A stretch of DNA of 19,636 nucleotides from Ruminococcaceae bacterium AM07-15 (GCA_003477405.1 QUDE01000023.1:23782-43417); one strand, 5' to 3'; counted from the first letter of the stretch, positions 7,276-14,855 are shown. The notes: generated from the letters alone by a model not told the origin. Program-made: numbers and translations.

Positions 7276-8445
7276 ATGAGCCTTTTGCAGGAAGCCCAGG
7301 CCATGGAGCAAGAGATCATCGGCTGGCGCCGGTATTTCCATGAAAATCCCGAACTGGGGCTGGAGTTGCCCAAAACCGCTGCCAAAGTGCAGGAAGAGCT
7401 GAAGAAAATGGGCGTCCGTTTCCGTCCCTGCGGCCAGAGTGGCGTGCTGGGCTATATCGGCAAAGAAGGAGGCAAAAGCATCCTTCTCCGGGGAGATATG
7501 GATGCTCTGCCCCTCACCGAGGACACCGGCCTGCCCTATGCCTCCCAGTGCCCGGGGAAAATGCACGCCTGCGGCCATGACACCCATGCCGCCATGCTGC
7601 TGGGTGCGGCCAAACTGCTGAAAGCCCATGAAGAGGAGCTCCAGGGCCTTGTGATCCTGATGTTCCAGCCGGGTGAGGAAACTCTGTCCGGCGCCCGCTC
7701 CATGATCGAGGACGGCTGCCTGGAAAATCCCAAGCCCGATCACGCTGTGGCCATCCACATCGCCGGTGAGCCCTATCAGACCGGCCAGGTCAAGCTGAGC
7801 CGGGGCACCATTGCCGCTTCCAGTGACAATTACCGGATCATTCTCCACGGCAAGGGCGGCCATGGCGCTTCTCCCCCAAACAGCATCAACCCCATTTTTG
7901 CCGCCGCCAAGATCGTGGAGGCCTTCACCGACATCGGCCGCTATGAAGTGGACCCCCAGCAGCCCACCGTGGTCAACACTTGCTCCATCCATGCAGGCAC
8001 CACCTATAATATCATCCCCAACGACTGCGAGATCCGTGGTACTGTGCGCACCTTCAACGAAGAAGTGCGGGCCAATCTGCTCAGCCGCATCCAGGAGACG
8101 GTGGAAAAGATCTGCTCCCTCTACCGGTGCACCTTTGAGTTCTATAACGACTTCTCCACCCCCAGCAATTACAGCGAGGAAACCTTCTCCGATGAGCTGT
8201 ATGCCATGCTGAAACGAGATCTGGAAGGGGTGGAAGTGCTGCCTCTGGACAGCAGCCGGATGATGGGCAGCGAGGACTTCGCCTATGTGTCCCAGAAGAT
8301 CTCCTCCTGCTCCCTCAGCCTGGGGGCCTCCAATCCGGATATCCCCCACTTCCCTGCTCACCATCCCAAGGTGCAGTTTGACGAAAAAGCCTTTGCCTAT
8401 GGGGCCGCCACCTATGCCCAGGCCGCCCTGTCTTATTTGAAATAA
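7276..8445 (+). CDS. M20 family amidohydrolase, copy 2 of 3
   Basis: This 389-aa paralogue of the preceding gene is alignable nearly end to end. Metal residues are in equivalent places: MHACGHDTH (Cys99, His101), FQPGEET (Glu134, Glu135), AIHIAGE (His161) and AHHPK near the C-terminus. The lid-domain motif is GKGGHGASPPNSINP, again lacking the usual His after the Pro. The ATG at 7276 was chosen over the GTG at 7267 because the GTG overlaps the ribosome site AGAGGAG, and because the ATG gives an N-terminus (MSLLQEAQAMEQEII) matching copy 1. It starts 33 bp after copy 1 with no terminator between. Expected to cleave an N-acyl or amide-linked amino acid in the cytoplasm; the exact substrate is unknown. 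Confidence 0.9.
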   Translation: MSLLQEAQAMEQEIIGWRRYFHENPELGLELPKTAAKVQEELKKMGVRFRPCGQSGVLGYIGKEGGKSILLRGDMDALPLTEDTGLPYASQCPGKMHACGHDTHAAMLLGAAKLLKAHEEELQGLVILMFQPGEETLSGARSMIEDGCLENPKPDHAVAIHIAGEPYQTGQVKLSRGTIAASSDNYRIILHGKGGHGASPPNSINPIFAAAKIVEAFTDIGRYEVDPQQPTVVNTCSIHAGTTYNIIPNDCEIRGTVRTFNEEVRANLLSRIQETVEKICSLYRCTFEFYNDFSTPSNYSEETFSDELYAMLKRDLEGVEVLPLDSSRMMGSEDFAYVSQKISSCSLSLGASNPDIPHFPAHHPKVQFDEKAFAYGAATYAQAALSYLK

Positions 8446-8468
8446 CTCAAAAAGGAGAGTGAATCCAC

Positions 8469-9650
8469 ATGATGTACAAAGAAGCCAAAGAGATGAACGA
8501 ACAGCTGCTGGCCTGGCGCCGGCAGATCCATCACCATCCTGAGCTGGGCTGCCGTCTGCCCCAGACCACGGCCCTGGTGAAAAAAGCCCTGGATGACATG
8601 GGCATCTCCTGGGAAGAGATCGGCCCCTGCGCCATTGTGGGTGTCATCGGCAAAAAAGAAGGGAAAAAGATCCTGCTCCGGGCCGACATGGACGCCCTGC
8701 CCATGGGCGAGGAGACCGGTCTGCCCTTTGCCTCGGAATGTGACGGGGTCATGCACTCCTGCGGCCACGACTGCCACACCTCCATGCTGCTCACCGCTGC
8801 CGCCCTGCTGAAAAAGCACGAAGAGGAACTGCAGGGCCAGGTGATCCTGATGTTCCAGCCCGACGAAGAGGGCACCGACGGCACCGGCGCCCGGATGATG
8901 GTGGAAAACGGCCTTCTGGACAAATACAAGCCCGATGTGGCTGTGATGGCCCACATGGCCTCTGACATTGTCAAGACCAATCAGATCATGCTGAAAAGTG
9001 GGCCTTGCAGCGCCTCCAGCGACCGGTTCGTGGTGCATCTCCACGGCAAAGGCGGCCACGGCGCCCGGCCCCATCAGTCCATCAACCCCATCACCTGCGC
9101 CATCAAGATCGCCGAGGCCTTTGGAGACATCGGCCGCTACGAAGTGGATGTGCAGGAGCCTACCGCCCTGTCCATCTGCACCTTCCATTCCGGCACAGCC
9201 AGCAACATCATCCCTGAGGACTGCGAGTTCACCGGCACTCTGCGCACCTTCAACGACGAAGCCCGTCAGTTCACTCTGGACCGGATGCAGCAGGCGGCCC
9301 AGAGCATCGCCGATGCCTACCGCTGCCAGCTGACCTTTGACCGTCCCCGGGGCATTCCTCCCCTCATCAACGATCCGGAATTCAGCCAGCAGCTGCACAC
9401 CTGGCTCCAGGAGACCATCGGCCAGGAAGGCGTGGACATTCCTCCCATGTCCTACACCAAGAGCATGGGCAGCGAGGACTTTTCCTTTATCAGCTCCCGG
9501 GTGCCCTCCTGCTCCTTCTCTGTGGGCAGCACCAGCCACCAGGAGCAGGTCTATCCCCTGCACCATCCCAAGATCATCTTCGACGAGGACGGTCTGGCCG
9601 CCGGCGCTGCTGCCTATGCCCAGGCCGCTTACAGCTATCTGACAAAATAA
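8469..9650 (+). CDS. M20 family amidohydrolase, copy 3 of 3
   Basis: This 393-aa enzyme is the third tandem M20D-type paralogue. It has MHSCGHDCH (Cys98, His100), FQPDEEG (Glu133, Glu134), MAHMASD (His162) and LHHPK near the end. It differs from copies 1 and 2 in a two-residue insertion after the glutamate pair (EGTDGTGA) and in keeping the family His in the lid domain (GGHGARPHQSINP). The strand before the ligand histidine is also changed (VAVMAHMA). It may therefore have a distinct substrate. It starts 23 bp after copy 2 with AAAGGAGAG upstream; the start is a double ATG and either could be used. It ends the run and is followed by a strong terminator. Confidence 0.9.
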   Translation: MMYKEAKEMNEQLLAWRRQIHHHPELGCRLPQTTALVKKALDDMGISWEEIGPCAIVGVIGKKEGKKILLRADMDALPMGEETGLPFASECDGVMHSCGHDCHTSMLLTAAALLKKHEEELQGQVILMFQPDEEGTDGTGARMMVENGLLDKYKPDVAVMAHMASDIVKTNQIMLKSGPCSASSDRFVVHLHGKGGHGARPHQSINPITCAIKIAEAFGDIGRYEVDVQEPTALSICTFHSGTASNIIPEDCEFTGTLRTFNDEARQFTLDRMQQAAQSIADAYRCQLTFDRPRGIPPLINDPEFSQQLHTWLQETIGQEGVDIPPMSYTKSMGSEDFSFISSRVPSCSFSVGSTSHQEQVYPLHHPKIIFDEDGLAAGAAAYAQAAYSYLTK

Positions 9651-9663
9651 GTTTTCCCTATAT

Positions 9664-9698
9664 AAAAATCCCTGAGGCTCATTGCCTCAGGGATTTTT
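9664..9698. terminator. Bidirectional terminator between convergent genes
   Basis: A perfect 15-bp stem, AAAAATCCCTGAGGC / GCCTCAGGGATTTTT, has a 5-nt loop. It begins 13 bp after the stop of the third amidohydrolase and ends 3 bp before the stop codon of the convergent minus-strand gene. Both strands have the T-run, so it should end both transcripts. Confidence 0.92.
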
Positions 9699-9701
9699 GC
9701 T

Positions 9702-11333
9702 TTAAAGGGTATTGTAATCGATCTCTACCCGCTGGATCTCCTCGGAGCCTGCCTCCTGATAAAAGACGGCGCTGGTGGTATACCCCACGATGCTGGCTTT
9801 TTTCGGCACCATTTTGTTTTCCCGATGCTCTTCTGTGGCGATGTTGTAGATCATATGCACCCCTTCCCGGGTCTTATAAAACAGATCATCCCCATACAGA
9901 GCATGGATATAGTTGGCCGGGCTTTCCTCCGCTGTCCACAGCAGACGCTCCCCGCTTCCATCCGGCTGGGAAACACTGAGTTCACCCAGATTGCGATACA
10001 AGGCATATTTCTGGGTGAGCATCGTGGCCTGGCGGGCTACTTCCTTGGTGCCTACCTCCGGCTCATCGGAATCCCATATTGCCGCCTGCTCTGTTTTGAT
10101 CCAGCTCCAGGCTAGAACCTGGGGGATGCCGCCGTACCGGTTTTCCTCCCGCAACAGCTGGTCCCTCTCAAAAAGCAGCTGCTCCATCTGGACACCGGTC
10201 CTCTTCACCAGCACCCGTGTGACCTGGATCTCTTCCTCCATTTTCAGAGCCAGATCGGCGTGGGTCTGCTTGTACACATCGGCCTCATCCCCCAGCGCCT
10301 CACCCCGGGTGGTCTTATAAGTATTCACCAGCAGTGCACCGGTGCTTCCCCGGAGCAGCTGTTCTTTTTCTCCGGTTTCTTTATCATACCGCCACAGCCC
10401 GTCTTCTCCGCTGACGAATTCATATTGTCCGGCCTCACCCACCCGGGAGCTGATGCTGTCAAAAGCCGGGAAGACAGTGAATGTCTTCTGGAGCAGCGGA
10501 CTTACCAGGCCGGAGGGACTCACACACCGGGCGGTGATGGTGGTGGTGCCGGAATAGAGGGTGATCTTCCCGTCGGGGGCGCTCTTCCCATAGCACAGCG
10601 TTACCTCTCCATCACTATCCACTCCCAGCGGATCGGTGCCATCGGTGGTATACTGCACCCAACCGTCCTGGGTGTTGACAAATTCCATCTCCAGAATGCG
10701 GTCATAGCTCCCCTCTTGTTCTGAAATATTAAATTTTCTCACTCCACTCTCTGCGCCCAGAACATATGTGCCCTCGAACACCGGTGTGACGATCTGCCTG
10801 CCCCGGGCTACAAAGGCCTGCACCTTGTGCTCTCCAGTCTCACAGAGGGGAAAGACAAAATCCTCCTCCGAGGGATATTCGGCCACCAAGACTCCGTCCA
10901 GCAAATCGGTTTCCAGCCCCTGCTCCACCGCTTCTTCCGGGGTCAATTCCCAATCTACCAGCACATACAGTTCCCCCTGATGGCTGCCCTGGCCATCGAA
11001 AACCAGCTCAATGGCTTGCTCATATTCTTTCGGCTTCATGGAGGGCTCCGGCGTACTGTACAAATACTTGTTGGCATACTGGGCCAGGGCGGCGCTGTTT
11101 TGCAAGCGGGAAAATCCCAGATTCACCGCTTCCCGGGCTTTTTCCTTGTCCCCCAGCTTTTCATAAGCCCCGATGAGCTGAATCCACTCTTCTTCGCTGC
11201 GGTTATACTCATTCACCCGTTCTACCCGCCAGATGATCCCCTGGGGTGAGCGGTACCACCAGACCCCCACTCCGGCCAGCACGATCAAGAGCCCCACCAG
11301 GGCAATCGCAAATTTTTTTCTCGTCTTTTTCAT
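9702..11333 (-). CDS. Membrane-anchored protein with chitobiase-C-terminal-like domain
   Basis: This 543-aa protein has a short basic N-terminus, one transmembrane segment (about residues 8-26, an uncleaved anchor) and a large outer part. Residues 40-92 are helical with a TPR-like pair (WIQLIGAYEKLGDKEKAREA). Residues about 203-287 contain VQYTTDGTDPL and TITARCVSPSGLVS, the signature of the chitobiase/beta-hexosaminidase C-terminal-like immunoglobulin-fold domain found in many Firmicutes surface proteins. After residue 300 come short repeats such as GLWRYDKETGEKEQLL and LFYKTREGVHMIYNIATEE, which resemble beta-propeller blades of DUF5050-like extracellular proteins. No catalytic motif was found. 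A carbohydrate- or wall-binding or sensory role is inferred only. GGAGG sits 7 nt before the ATG. It is a single-gene unit. Confidence 0.7.
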   Translation of the reverse strand: MKKTRKKFAIALVGLLIVLAGVGVWWYRSPQGIIWRVERVNEYNRSEEEWIQLIGAYEKLGDKEKAREAVNLGFSRLQNSAALAQYANKYLYSTPEPSMKPKEYEQAIELVFDGQGSHQGELYVLVDWELTPEEAVEQGLETDLLDGVLVAEYPSEEDFVFPLCETGEHKVQAFVARGRQIVTPVFEGTYVLGAESGVRKFNISEQEGSYDRILEMEFVNTQDGWVQYTTDGTDPLGVDSDGEVTLCYGKSAPDGKITLYSGTTTITARCVSPSGLVSPLLQKTFTVFPAFDSISSRVGEAGQYEFVSGEDGLWRYDKETGEKEQLLRGSTGALLVNTYKTTRGEALGDEADVYKQTHADLALKMEEEIQVTRVLVKRTGVQMEQLLFERDQLLREENRYGGIPQVLAWSWIKTEQAAIWDSDEPEVGTKEVARQATMLTQKYALYRNLGELSVSQPDGSGERLLWTAEESPANYIHALYGDDLFYKTREGVHMIYNIATEEHRENKMVPKKASIVGYTTSAVFYQEAGSEEIQRVEIDYNTL

Positions 11334-11365
11334 CTCAAGTCCTCCACATTATTTCATCTTTATCC

Positions 11366-11394
11366 ATTTTAAGAAATAATTTTTCTTTTATCAA
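11366..11394 (-). promoter_or_regulatory. Promoter of the membrane-anchored protein gene
   Basis: On the minus strand TTGATA (-35), a 17-bp AT-rich spacer and TAAAAT (-10) match five of six consensus bases each. The predicted start is near 11359, giving a leader of about 26 nt. It lies between the terminator of the LTA-synthase-like gene and the gene start, so the two genes are separate units. Confidence 0.7.
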
Positions 11395-11473
11395 TCTTTG
11401 GTTTTTCATCAAAGCCTGACAATGGGTAAGAGACCTGGGAAGCCGTCCTGGTTTTATTTTTTCTGAAGATTTT

Positions 11474-11513
11474 TCAAAAAAAGAAGGCCGCCCCATCTGG
11501 GACAGCCTTCTTT
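11474..11513 (-). terminator. Intrinsic terminator of the LTA-synthase-like gene
   Basis: On the minus strand a 9-bp stem, AAAGAAGGC / GCCTTCTTT, is extended by six more pairs including two G-T wobbles, with a 4-nt loop and a T-run. It starts 3 bp after the stop codon. Confidence 0.85.
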
Positions 11514-11515
11514 CC

Positions 11516-13561
11516 TTATTCCGTTACACTGAGCACTTCTTTGTATTTTTCCACCTGGCTGATCTTGATGTCGCTCACCTCATCCACTTCCTGGATCAGT
11601 TTATCGTCGATCACTCGTAACAGGTGGCCATTGAGATATTCGGTCTCCAGAATCTTACCATTGACCGTGGCCTTGCTGTAAGGCGTGAAGTTCTCGCCCT
11701 CCAGATACCAGGTCTCCTCCAGCTTGATGTAGCCAGTGACCCGAATAGGCCGCACGCCCATCTTCATATCGGTAGGCTCATAAGCCGGCTCGCCACCGGT
11801 GACATAATGCTCCCCATACAGCTGGTCATACTGCAGCTTCCGCAGGTCCAGCAGATAGGTGCTCTCATCCTTGCAGGTCTGATGATACCGGTTGAAGATG
11901 CCGTCGCTGATATTCAGGCTGGCCAGCACCTTGGAAGTAAGCTGGTAGGCTTTGATTCCCTCGTCCTCTTTCTCCAGGCCGAAATTGTTCCAGATCAGGT
12001 ATTCGGTCTTGTAAAGGTCATGGGTCAGCAGAGTATCTTCGTCCATCTGCAAAGCGGGCAGGTGGTCGCCATACAGCACCAGAATGGTTTTCTCATCCCG
12101 GTTTTCCAGCATTTCCACCAGTTCGCCGATGAATTCATCCATCTCATGGATCTGGTTGGCGTAGTATTCCATGGAATAGTGCTGATCCTCATTGGGAATG
12201 CTCTCCACGGTGATGGCCGGGTCCTCCAATTCCGGAGCAGTGGGGTATTTGCCGTGCCCCTGCACCGAAACCGTGTACACCAGGTCCGGCGTATCGGTGG
12301 AATCCAGCGCCGCTTCGATCTCTCCAGTGAGCACCTTGTCCTTACACCAGTTCTTGGGAGTCATGGATGTGTTGGACATATACTCCAGAGAAGTAAAGGT
12401 ATCAAATCCCAGGTTCTTATAAACCTTGTTCCGGCCATAAAAAACACCCCGGTGATTGTGCACCGCATGGGTGCCATACCCCAGATCCTTCAGAATATAG
12501 GCCACGCTTTCGGCGGTATTTTCCGTCAGAACAGTCTTATAGGGATATTCCCCAGGGCCAAAGAATCGGGTGCTCATACCGGTGAGCACTTCGGTCTCGG
12601 TGTTGGCCGTGCCGGCCCCCACCACCGGTACTGTGAGGAAACCAGTAGTGTATTTTTCCTGAAGAGCATGCCAGTTGGGCAGCGGGTCCTCATTGAACTC
12701 CAGCCCCTTGATCTGCTGAGGATCAAAAAAGGATTCCAGCTGTACATAGACCACATTCACATCGGTCATGGCTTCTCCCTGGGGGAGCGCTGCGGCATTG
12801 TCATCCATCTCGCTCATGATCCGGCCCATGTCCTCGGCAGAATAATTCTCGGGGGTACGGATGCCCACATTGAGCCAGGTGTTGGCAAAGCAATAACCAA
12901 AGCCATAGTCTTCATAGGCATAGGCCAGATTGCTGAAGATGGTGGAAAGGCCGCCGCCTTCCAGCCCCTGCTTGATGGTCAGGCCCAAAGCACAGCTTGT
13001 CAGCACAGTGGCCGCCACACCCACCAGCAAACGGCGGGGAAGGGGGTCCTTGCTCTTGGGTCCTTTCAAAAAGAGCAGAACCGCAGCTGTAATCACCACA
13101 ACAGCAGCCAGAACCAACAGCACCATTTCAAACTTGGTGAAATAGGTGGGCAGGATCTCAAAGCCGGTGGCGAACACCGCCAGGTCCGCTGTGGTAAAGG
13201 GAGTCATGCGGTTAAGGATAATAATACCGTTGGCGATACCGCCAATGGCCCAGACGATGCCCACCATGCCCATATAGAATATGCGCCGTTTGAAAAACAG
13301 GGCGGGAACCAGCGTCACCAGGATGATCAAATAGTTGGCAAAAAACGCCAACGGGTGCTCGCCGATAAAGGACAGCAGCCCGCCCAATCCCTTGTGGTTG
13401 AGCAATTCGATCAAAAGATTGAGTCCCAAGGCCAGCAGCAAGATCTGAACCGGTGCCCAGCTGAGCACATTGCCGCCCTTACCCTTTTTTTCAGCAGCAC
13501 GATCCTTTTCTTTGGATCGGGAGAACAGCGGCTTGGCCTTGTATTTCATCAGGGTCTCCAT
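11516..13561 (-). CDS. LTA synthase family phosphoglycerol transferase
   Basis: This 681-aa membrane enzyme belongs to the LtaS/sulfatase-fold family that polymerises glycerolphosphate from phosphatidylglycerol outside the cell. About five hydrophobic segments lie between residues 34 and 195 (near 36-54, 70-90, 94-116, 145-166 and 179-195). The catalytic domain follows: Glu276 in YVQLESFFD, probable nucleophile Thr318 in GAGTANTETEVLTG, and metal-site residues His436 (VQGHGKYP) and Asp499-His500 (YGDHLP). After about residue 590 is an extra ~90-aa domain (TGYIKLEETWYLEGENFTPY...) resembling an IPT/TIG or other Ig-like fold, absent from short LtaS. Two starts are possible: ATG 13561, or ATG 13549 (MKYKAKPLF) with GGAG 6 nt upstream. 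Family sure; the product could be lipoteichoic acid or another glycerolphosphate polymer. Confidence 0.93.
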   Translation of the reverse strand: METLMKYKAKPLFSRSKEKDRAAEKKGKGGNVLSWAPVQILLLALGLNLLIELLNHKGLGGLLSFIGEHPLAFFANYLIILVTLVPALFFKRRIFYMGMVGIVWAIGGIANGIIILNRMTPFTTADLAVFATGFEILPTYFTKFEMVLLVLAAVVVITAAVLLFLKGPKSKDPLPRRLLVGVAATVLTSCALGLTIKQGLEGGGLSTIFSNLAYAYEDYGFGYCFANTWLNVGIRTPENYSAEDMGRIMSEMDDNAAALPQGEAMTDVNVVYVQLESFFDPQQIKGLEFNEDPLPNWHALQEKYTTGFLTVPVVGAGTANTETEVLTGMSTRFFGPGEYPYKTVLTENTAESVAYILKDLGYGTHAVHNHRGVFYGRNKVYKNLGFDTFTSLEYMSNTSMTPKNWCKDKVLTGEIEAALDSTDTPDLVYTVSVQGHGKYPTAPELEDPAITVESIPNEDQHYSMEYYANQIHEMDEFIGELVEMLENRDEKTILVLYGDHLPALQMDEDTLLTHDLYKTEYLIWNNFGLEKEDEGIKAYQLTSKVLASLNISDGIFNRYHQTCKDESTYLLDLRKLQYDQLYGEHYVTGGEPAYEPTDMKMGVRPIRVTGYIKLEETWYLEGENFTPYSKATVNGKILETEYLNGHLLRVIDDKLIQEVDEVSDIKISQVEKYKEVLSVTE

Positions 13562-13655
13562 CAGGAATCTTCCCCTTTCTGTCTGGCCGGTCTTTGCCGG
13601 CGGTCGGGAGCCTGTATTTCCGGCGAATAGCCGGACTTACGCATTGATATGACAC

Positions 13656-13661
13656 ATTATA
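13656..13661 (-). promoter_or_regulatory. -10 element and structured leader of the LTA-synthase-like gene
   Basis: A consensus TATAAT lies on the minus strand, with no good -35 at 17 bp (TTGTAG occurs only with a 20-bp spacer). The predicted leader is about 90 nt and holds two GC hairpins at 13619-13635 (TCCGGC/GCCGGA) and 13586-13601 (GCCGG/CCGGC). The second lies just before the ribosome site. No terminator separates this region from the upstream ProX-type gene, so read-through from it is possible. Confidence 0.5.
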
Positions 13662-13769
13662 ATACAATCCTCCCGGAGATTCTACAAACAAATTGCAAAC
13701 TTTTTTCTCGCTCTTTACCAAATTCTTGTGTCATCTCCACCAGAAAGATGGACAAATAAGGGGTTTTCC

Positions 13770-14282
13770 CTATATTTTTTGTTGAAAATTCATAAAATAG
13801 ATTAAATTTCCATTTTTTCGAATCAGACCTTCCAGCTGCTCAAAAGGCAGCACCACGGTGGCCGTATTGACGCTGGGATGCATGGCCACCCGGCTGGCCT
13901 GGCGCAGGCTTTCGTCAAACACCACTTCCACCGTTCCCTGGCGATCGTGGAGGATACCCAAGGGGCCTACGGCCCCGGGCTTCTGCCCCAAGCGCTCTGC
14001 CAACAGTTCCTGGGGTGCAAACCCCAGATGGGTGGTTCCCAGGGCCTGGGCCAACCGATGGAGATCGGCTTTCTTATGGGCTTCCACCATCACCAAAAAC
14101 ACCCGATCCCGTTTCCGCGTGGTGACAAACAAGTTTTTGCAGATCTTCGCGTCAAAACACAGATTTTTCTCTTCCCGCTGCAGCACATTGTCCAGCGCCT
14201 CGTGGTGATATTCCTCGAAGTCTACCCCTTTTTCTTTTAATGTATGGAGGATCTTCTCCATTTCTTCCTTCATCTCGTCCAT
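13770..14282 (-). CDS. proX: ProX-type aminoacyl-tRNA deacylase (YbaK family)
   Basis: This 170-aa free-standing editing protein of the YbaK/ProX (INS-like) family hydrolyses mischarged Ala-tRNA(Pro), protecting proline decoding. Seen in the sequence are LCFDAKICKNLFVTT with the conserved lysine (Lys49) expected for catalysis, HKKADL, GTTHLGFAPQELL, the GxVxPLG loop as GAVGPLGIL and the C-terminal HPSVNTATVVLPFEQL typical of ProX/PrdX proteins. Length fits the family (about 165-175 aa). The start is ATG with AAGGTGG 6 nt upstream and a very short leader from a near-consensus promoter. It diverges from tadA and shares overlapping -10 elements with it. No terminator is visible after the stop. 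Confident about the family; the precise tRNA substrate is inferred. Confidence 0.9.
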   Translation of the reverse strand: MDEMKEEMEKILHTLKEKGVDFEEYHHEALDNVLQREEKNLCFDAKICKNLFVTTRKRDRVFLVMVEAHKKADLHRLAQALGTTHLGFAPQELLAERLGQKPGAVGPLGILHDRQGTVEVVFDESLRQASRVAMHPSVNTATVVLPFEQLEGLIRKNGNLIYFMNFQQKI

Positions 14283-14314
14283 GCTGTACCACCTTTTTTT
14301 CTTTGCTTCTTTGC

Positions 14315-14343
14315 AGTATAATGCAAATGATCTTTGCTGTCAA
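14315..14343 (-). promoter_or_regulatory. Promoter of proX, overlapping the tadA promoter
   Basis: On the minus strand a perfect TTGACA (-35), a 17-bp spacer and TATACT (-10) form one of the best promoters in the window. Its -10 (14315-14320) overlaps the plus-strand tadA -10 (14317-14322) by four bases. Both sit inside the inverted repeat TTTGCA-GTATAA-TGCAAA at 14310-14327. Confidence 0.8.
14317..14322 (+). promoter_or_regulatory. -10 element of tadA
   Basis: A consensus TATAAT lies 36 bp before the tadA ATG. The -35 region 17 bp upstream is only a T-run. Because this -10 overlaps the proX -10 on the other strand, polymerase should not be able to occupy both at once. Confidence 0.6.
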
Positions 14344-14358
14344 AAGGGGGCTTTTCTC

Positions 14359-14811
14359 ATGGAACCCAAAGAGTATATGATGCAGGCTCTGGAACTGGCC
14401 CGGCAGGCTCTGGACACCGGGGATGTGCCGGTGGGGTGCGTGGTGGTGCAGGGCGACCGGGTGGTAGGCCGGGGCCGCAACCGGCGGGAAGAAAAGCAAA
14501 ATGCCCTCCTCCACGCTGAAATCGAAGCCATCAATGAGGCCTGTCAGACTTTGGGCCGTTGGCGGCTTTCCGACTGCGCTCTGTATGTGACCCTGGAACC
14601 CTGTCCCATGTGCGCCGGGGCCATTTTGCAATCCCGCATCCCCCAGGTGTTTTTCGGGGCCCGGGACCCCAAAGGAGGAGCCATGGGAGGTGTGCTGGAT
14701 CTGTTCTGGGAGGATTTCAACCACCGTCCCCAGGTGGTGGCCGGTGTGCTGGAGGCGGAATGTTCCCGTTTGCTGGAAGAATTTTTCCGCACGCTGCGGG
14801 AAAGCCGATAA
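14359..14811 (+). CDS. tadA: tRNA-specific adenosine deaminase
   Basis: This 150-aa cytoplasmic zinc enzyme converts adenosine 34 to inosine in the tRNA anticodon wobble position, which allows decoding of CGN arginine codons. The deaminase signature is intact: HAE at residues 52-54 (zinc His52, proton-shuttle Glu54) and PCPMCAGAI with zinc Cys82 and Cys85. The family's substrate-side motif DPKGGAMGGVLDLF (103-116) follows. Length is normal. The ATG at 14359 was chosen since AAGGGGG lies 8 nt upstream and the family starts here; the in-frame extension to 14281 runs through the promoter. It diverges from proX and is ended by a hairpin shared with the convergent membrane-protein gene. Confidence 0.95.
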   Translation: MEPKEYMMQALELARQALDTGDVPVGCVVVQGDRVVGRGRNRREEKQNALLHAEIEAINEACQTLGRWRLSDCALYVTLEPCPMCAGAILQSRIPQVFFGARDPKGGAMGGVLDLFWEDFNHRPQVVAGVLEAECSRLLEEFFRTLRESR

Positions 14812-14844
14812 AAAAGCGGAGAGGACAATATCCTCTCCGCTTTT
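14811..14844. terminator. Bidirectional terminator between tadA and TRIC-family gene
   Basis: A 14-bp perfect stem, AAAAGCGGAGAGGA / TCCTCTCCGCTTTT, with a 5-nt loop overlaps the end of the tadA stop codon and lies 11 bp past the convergent gene's stop. T-runs are present on both strands. Confidence 0.9.
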
Positions 14845-14855
14845 GCTTTTTCAAC

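Noticed and set aside
11624..13630. A 668-codon open frame antisense to the LTA-synthase-like gene
   Set aside because: It is the mirror of a well-conserved membrane enzyme. The translation is rich in His, Gly and Gln with no domain, and no ribosome site precedes it. GC-rich codon usage leaves the opposite frame open.
14281..14358. Upstream in-frame extension of tadA
   Set aside because: It covers the shared promoter and has no TadA similarity; the ATG at 14359 has its own ribosome site.
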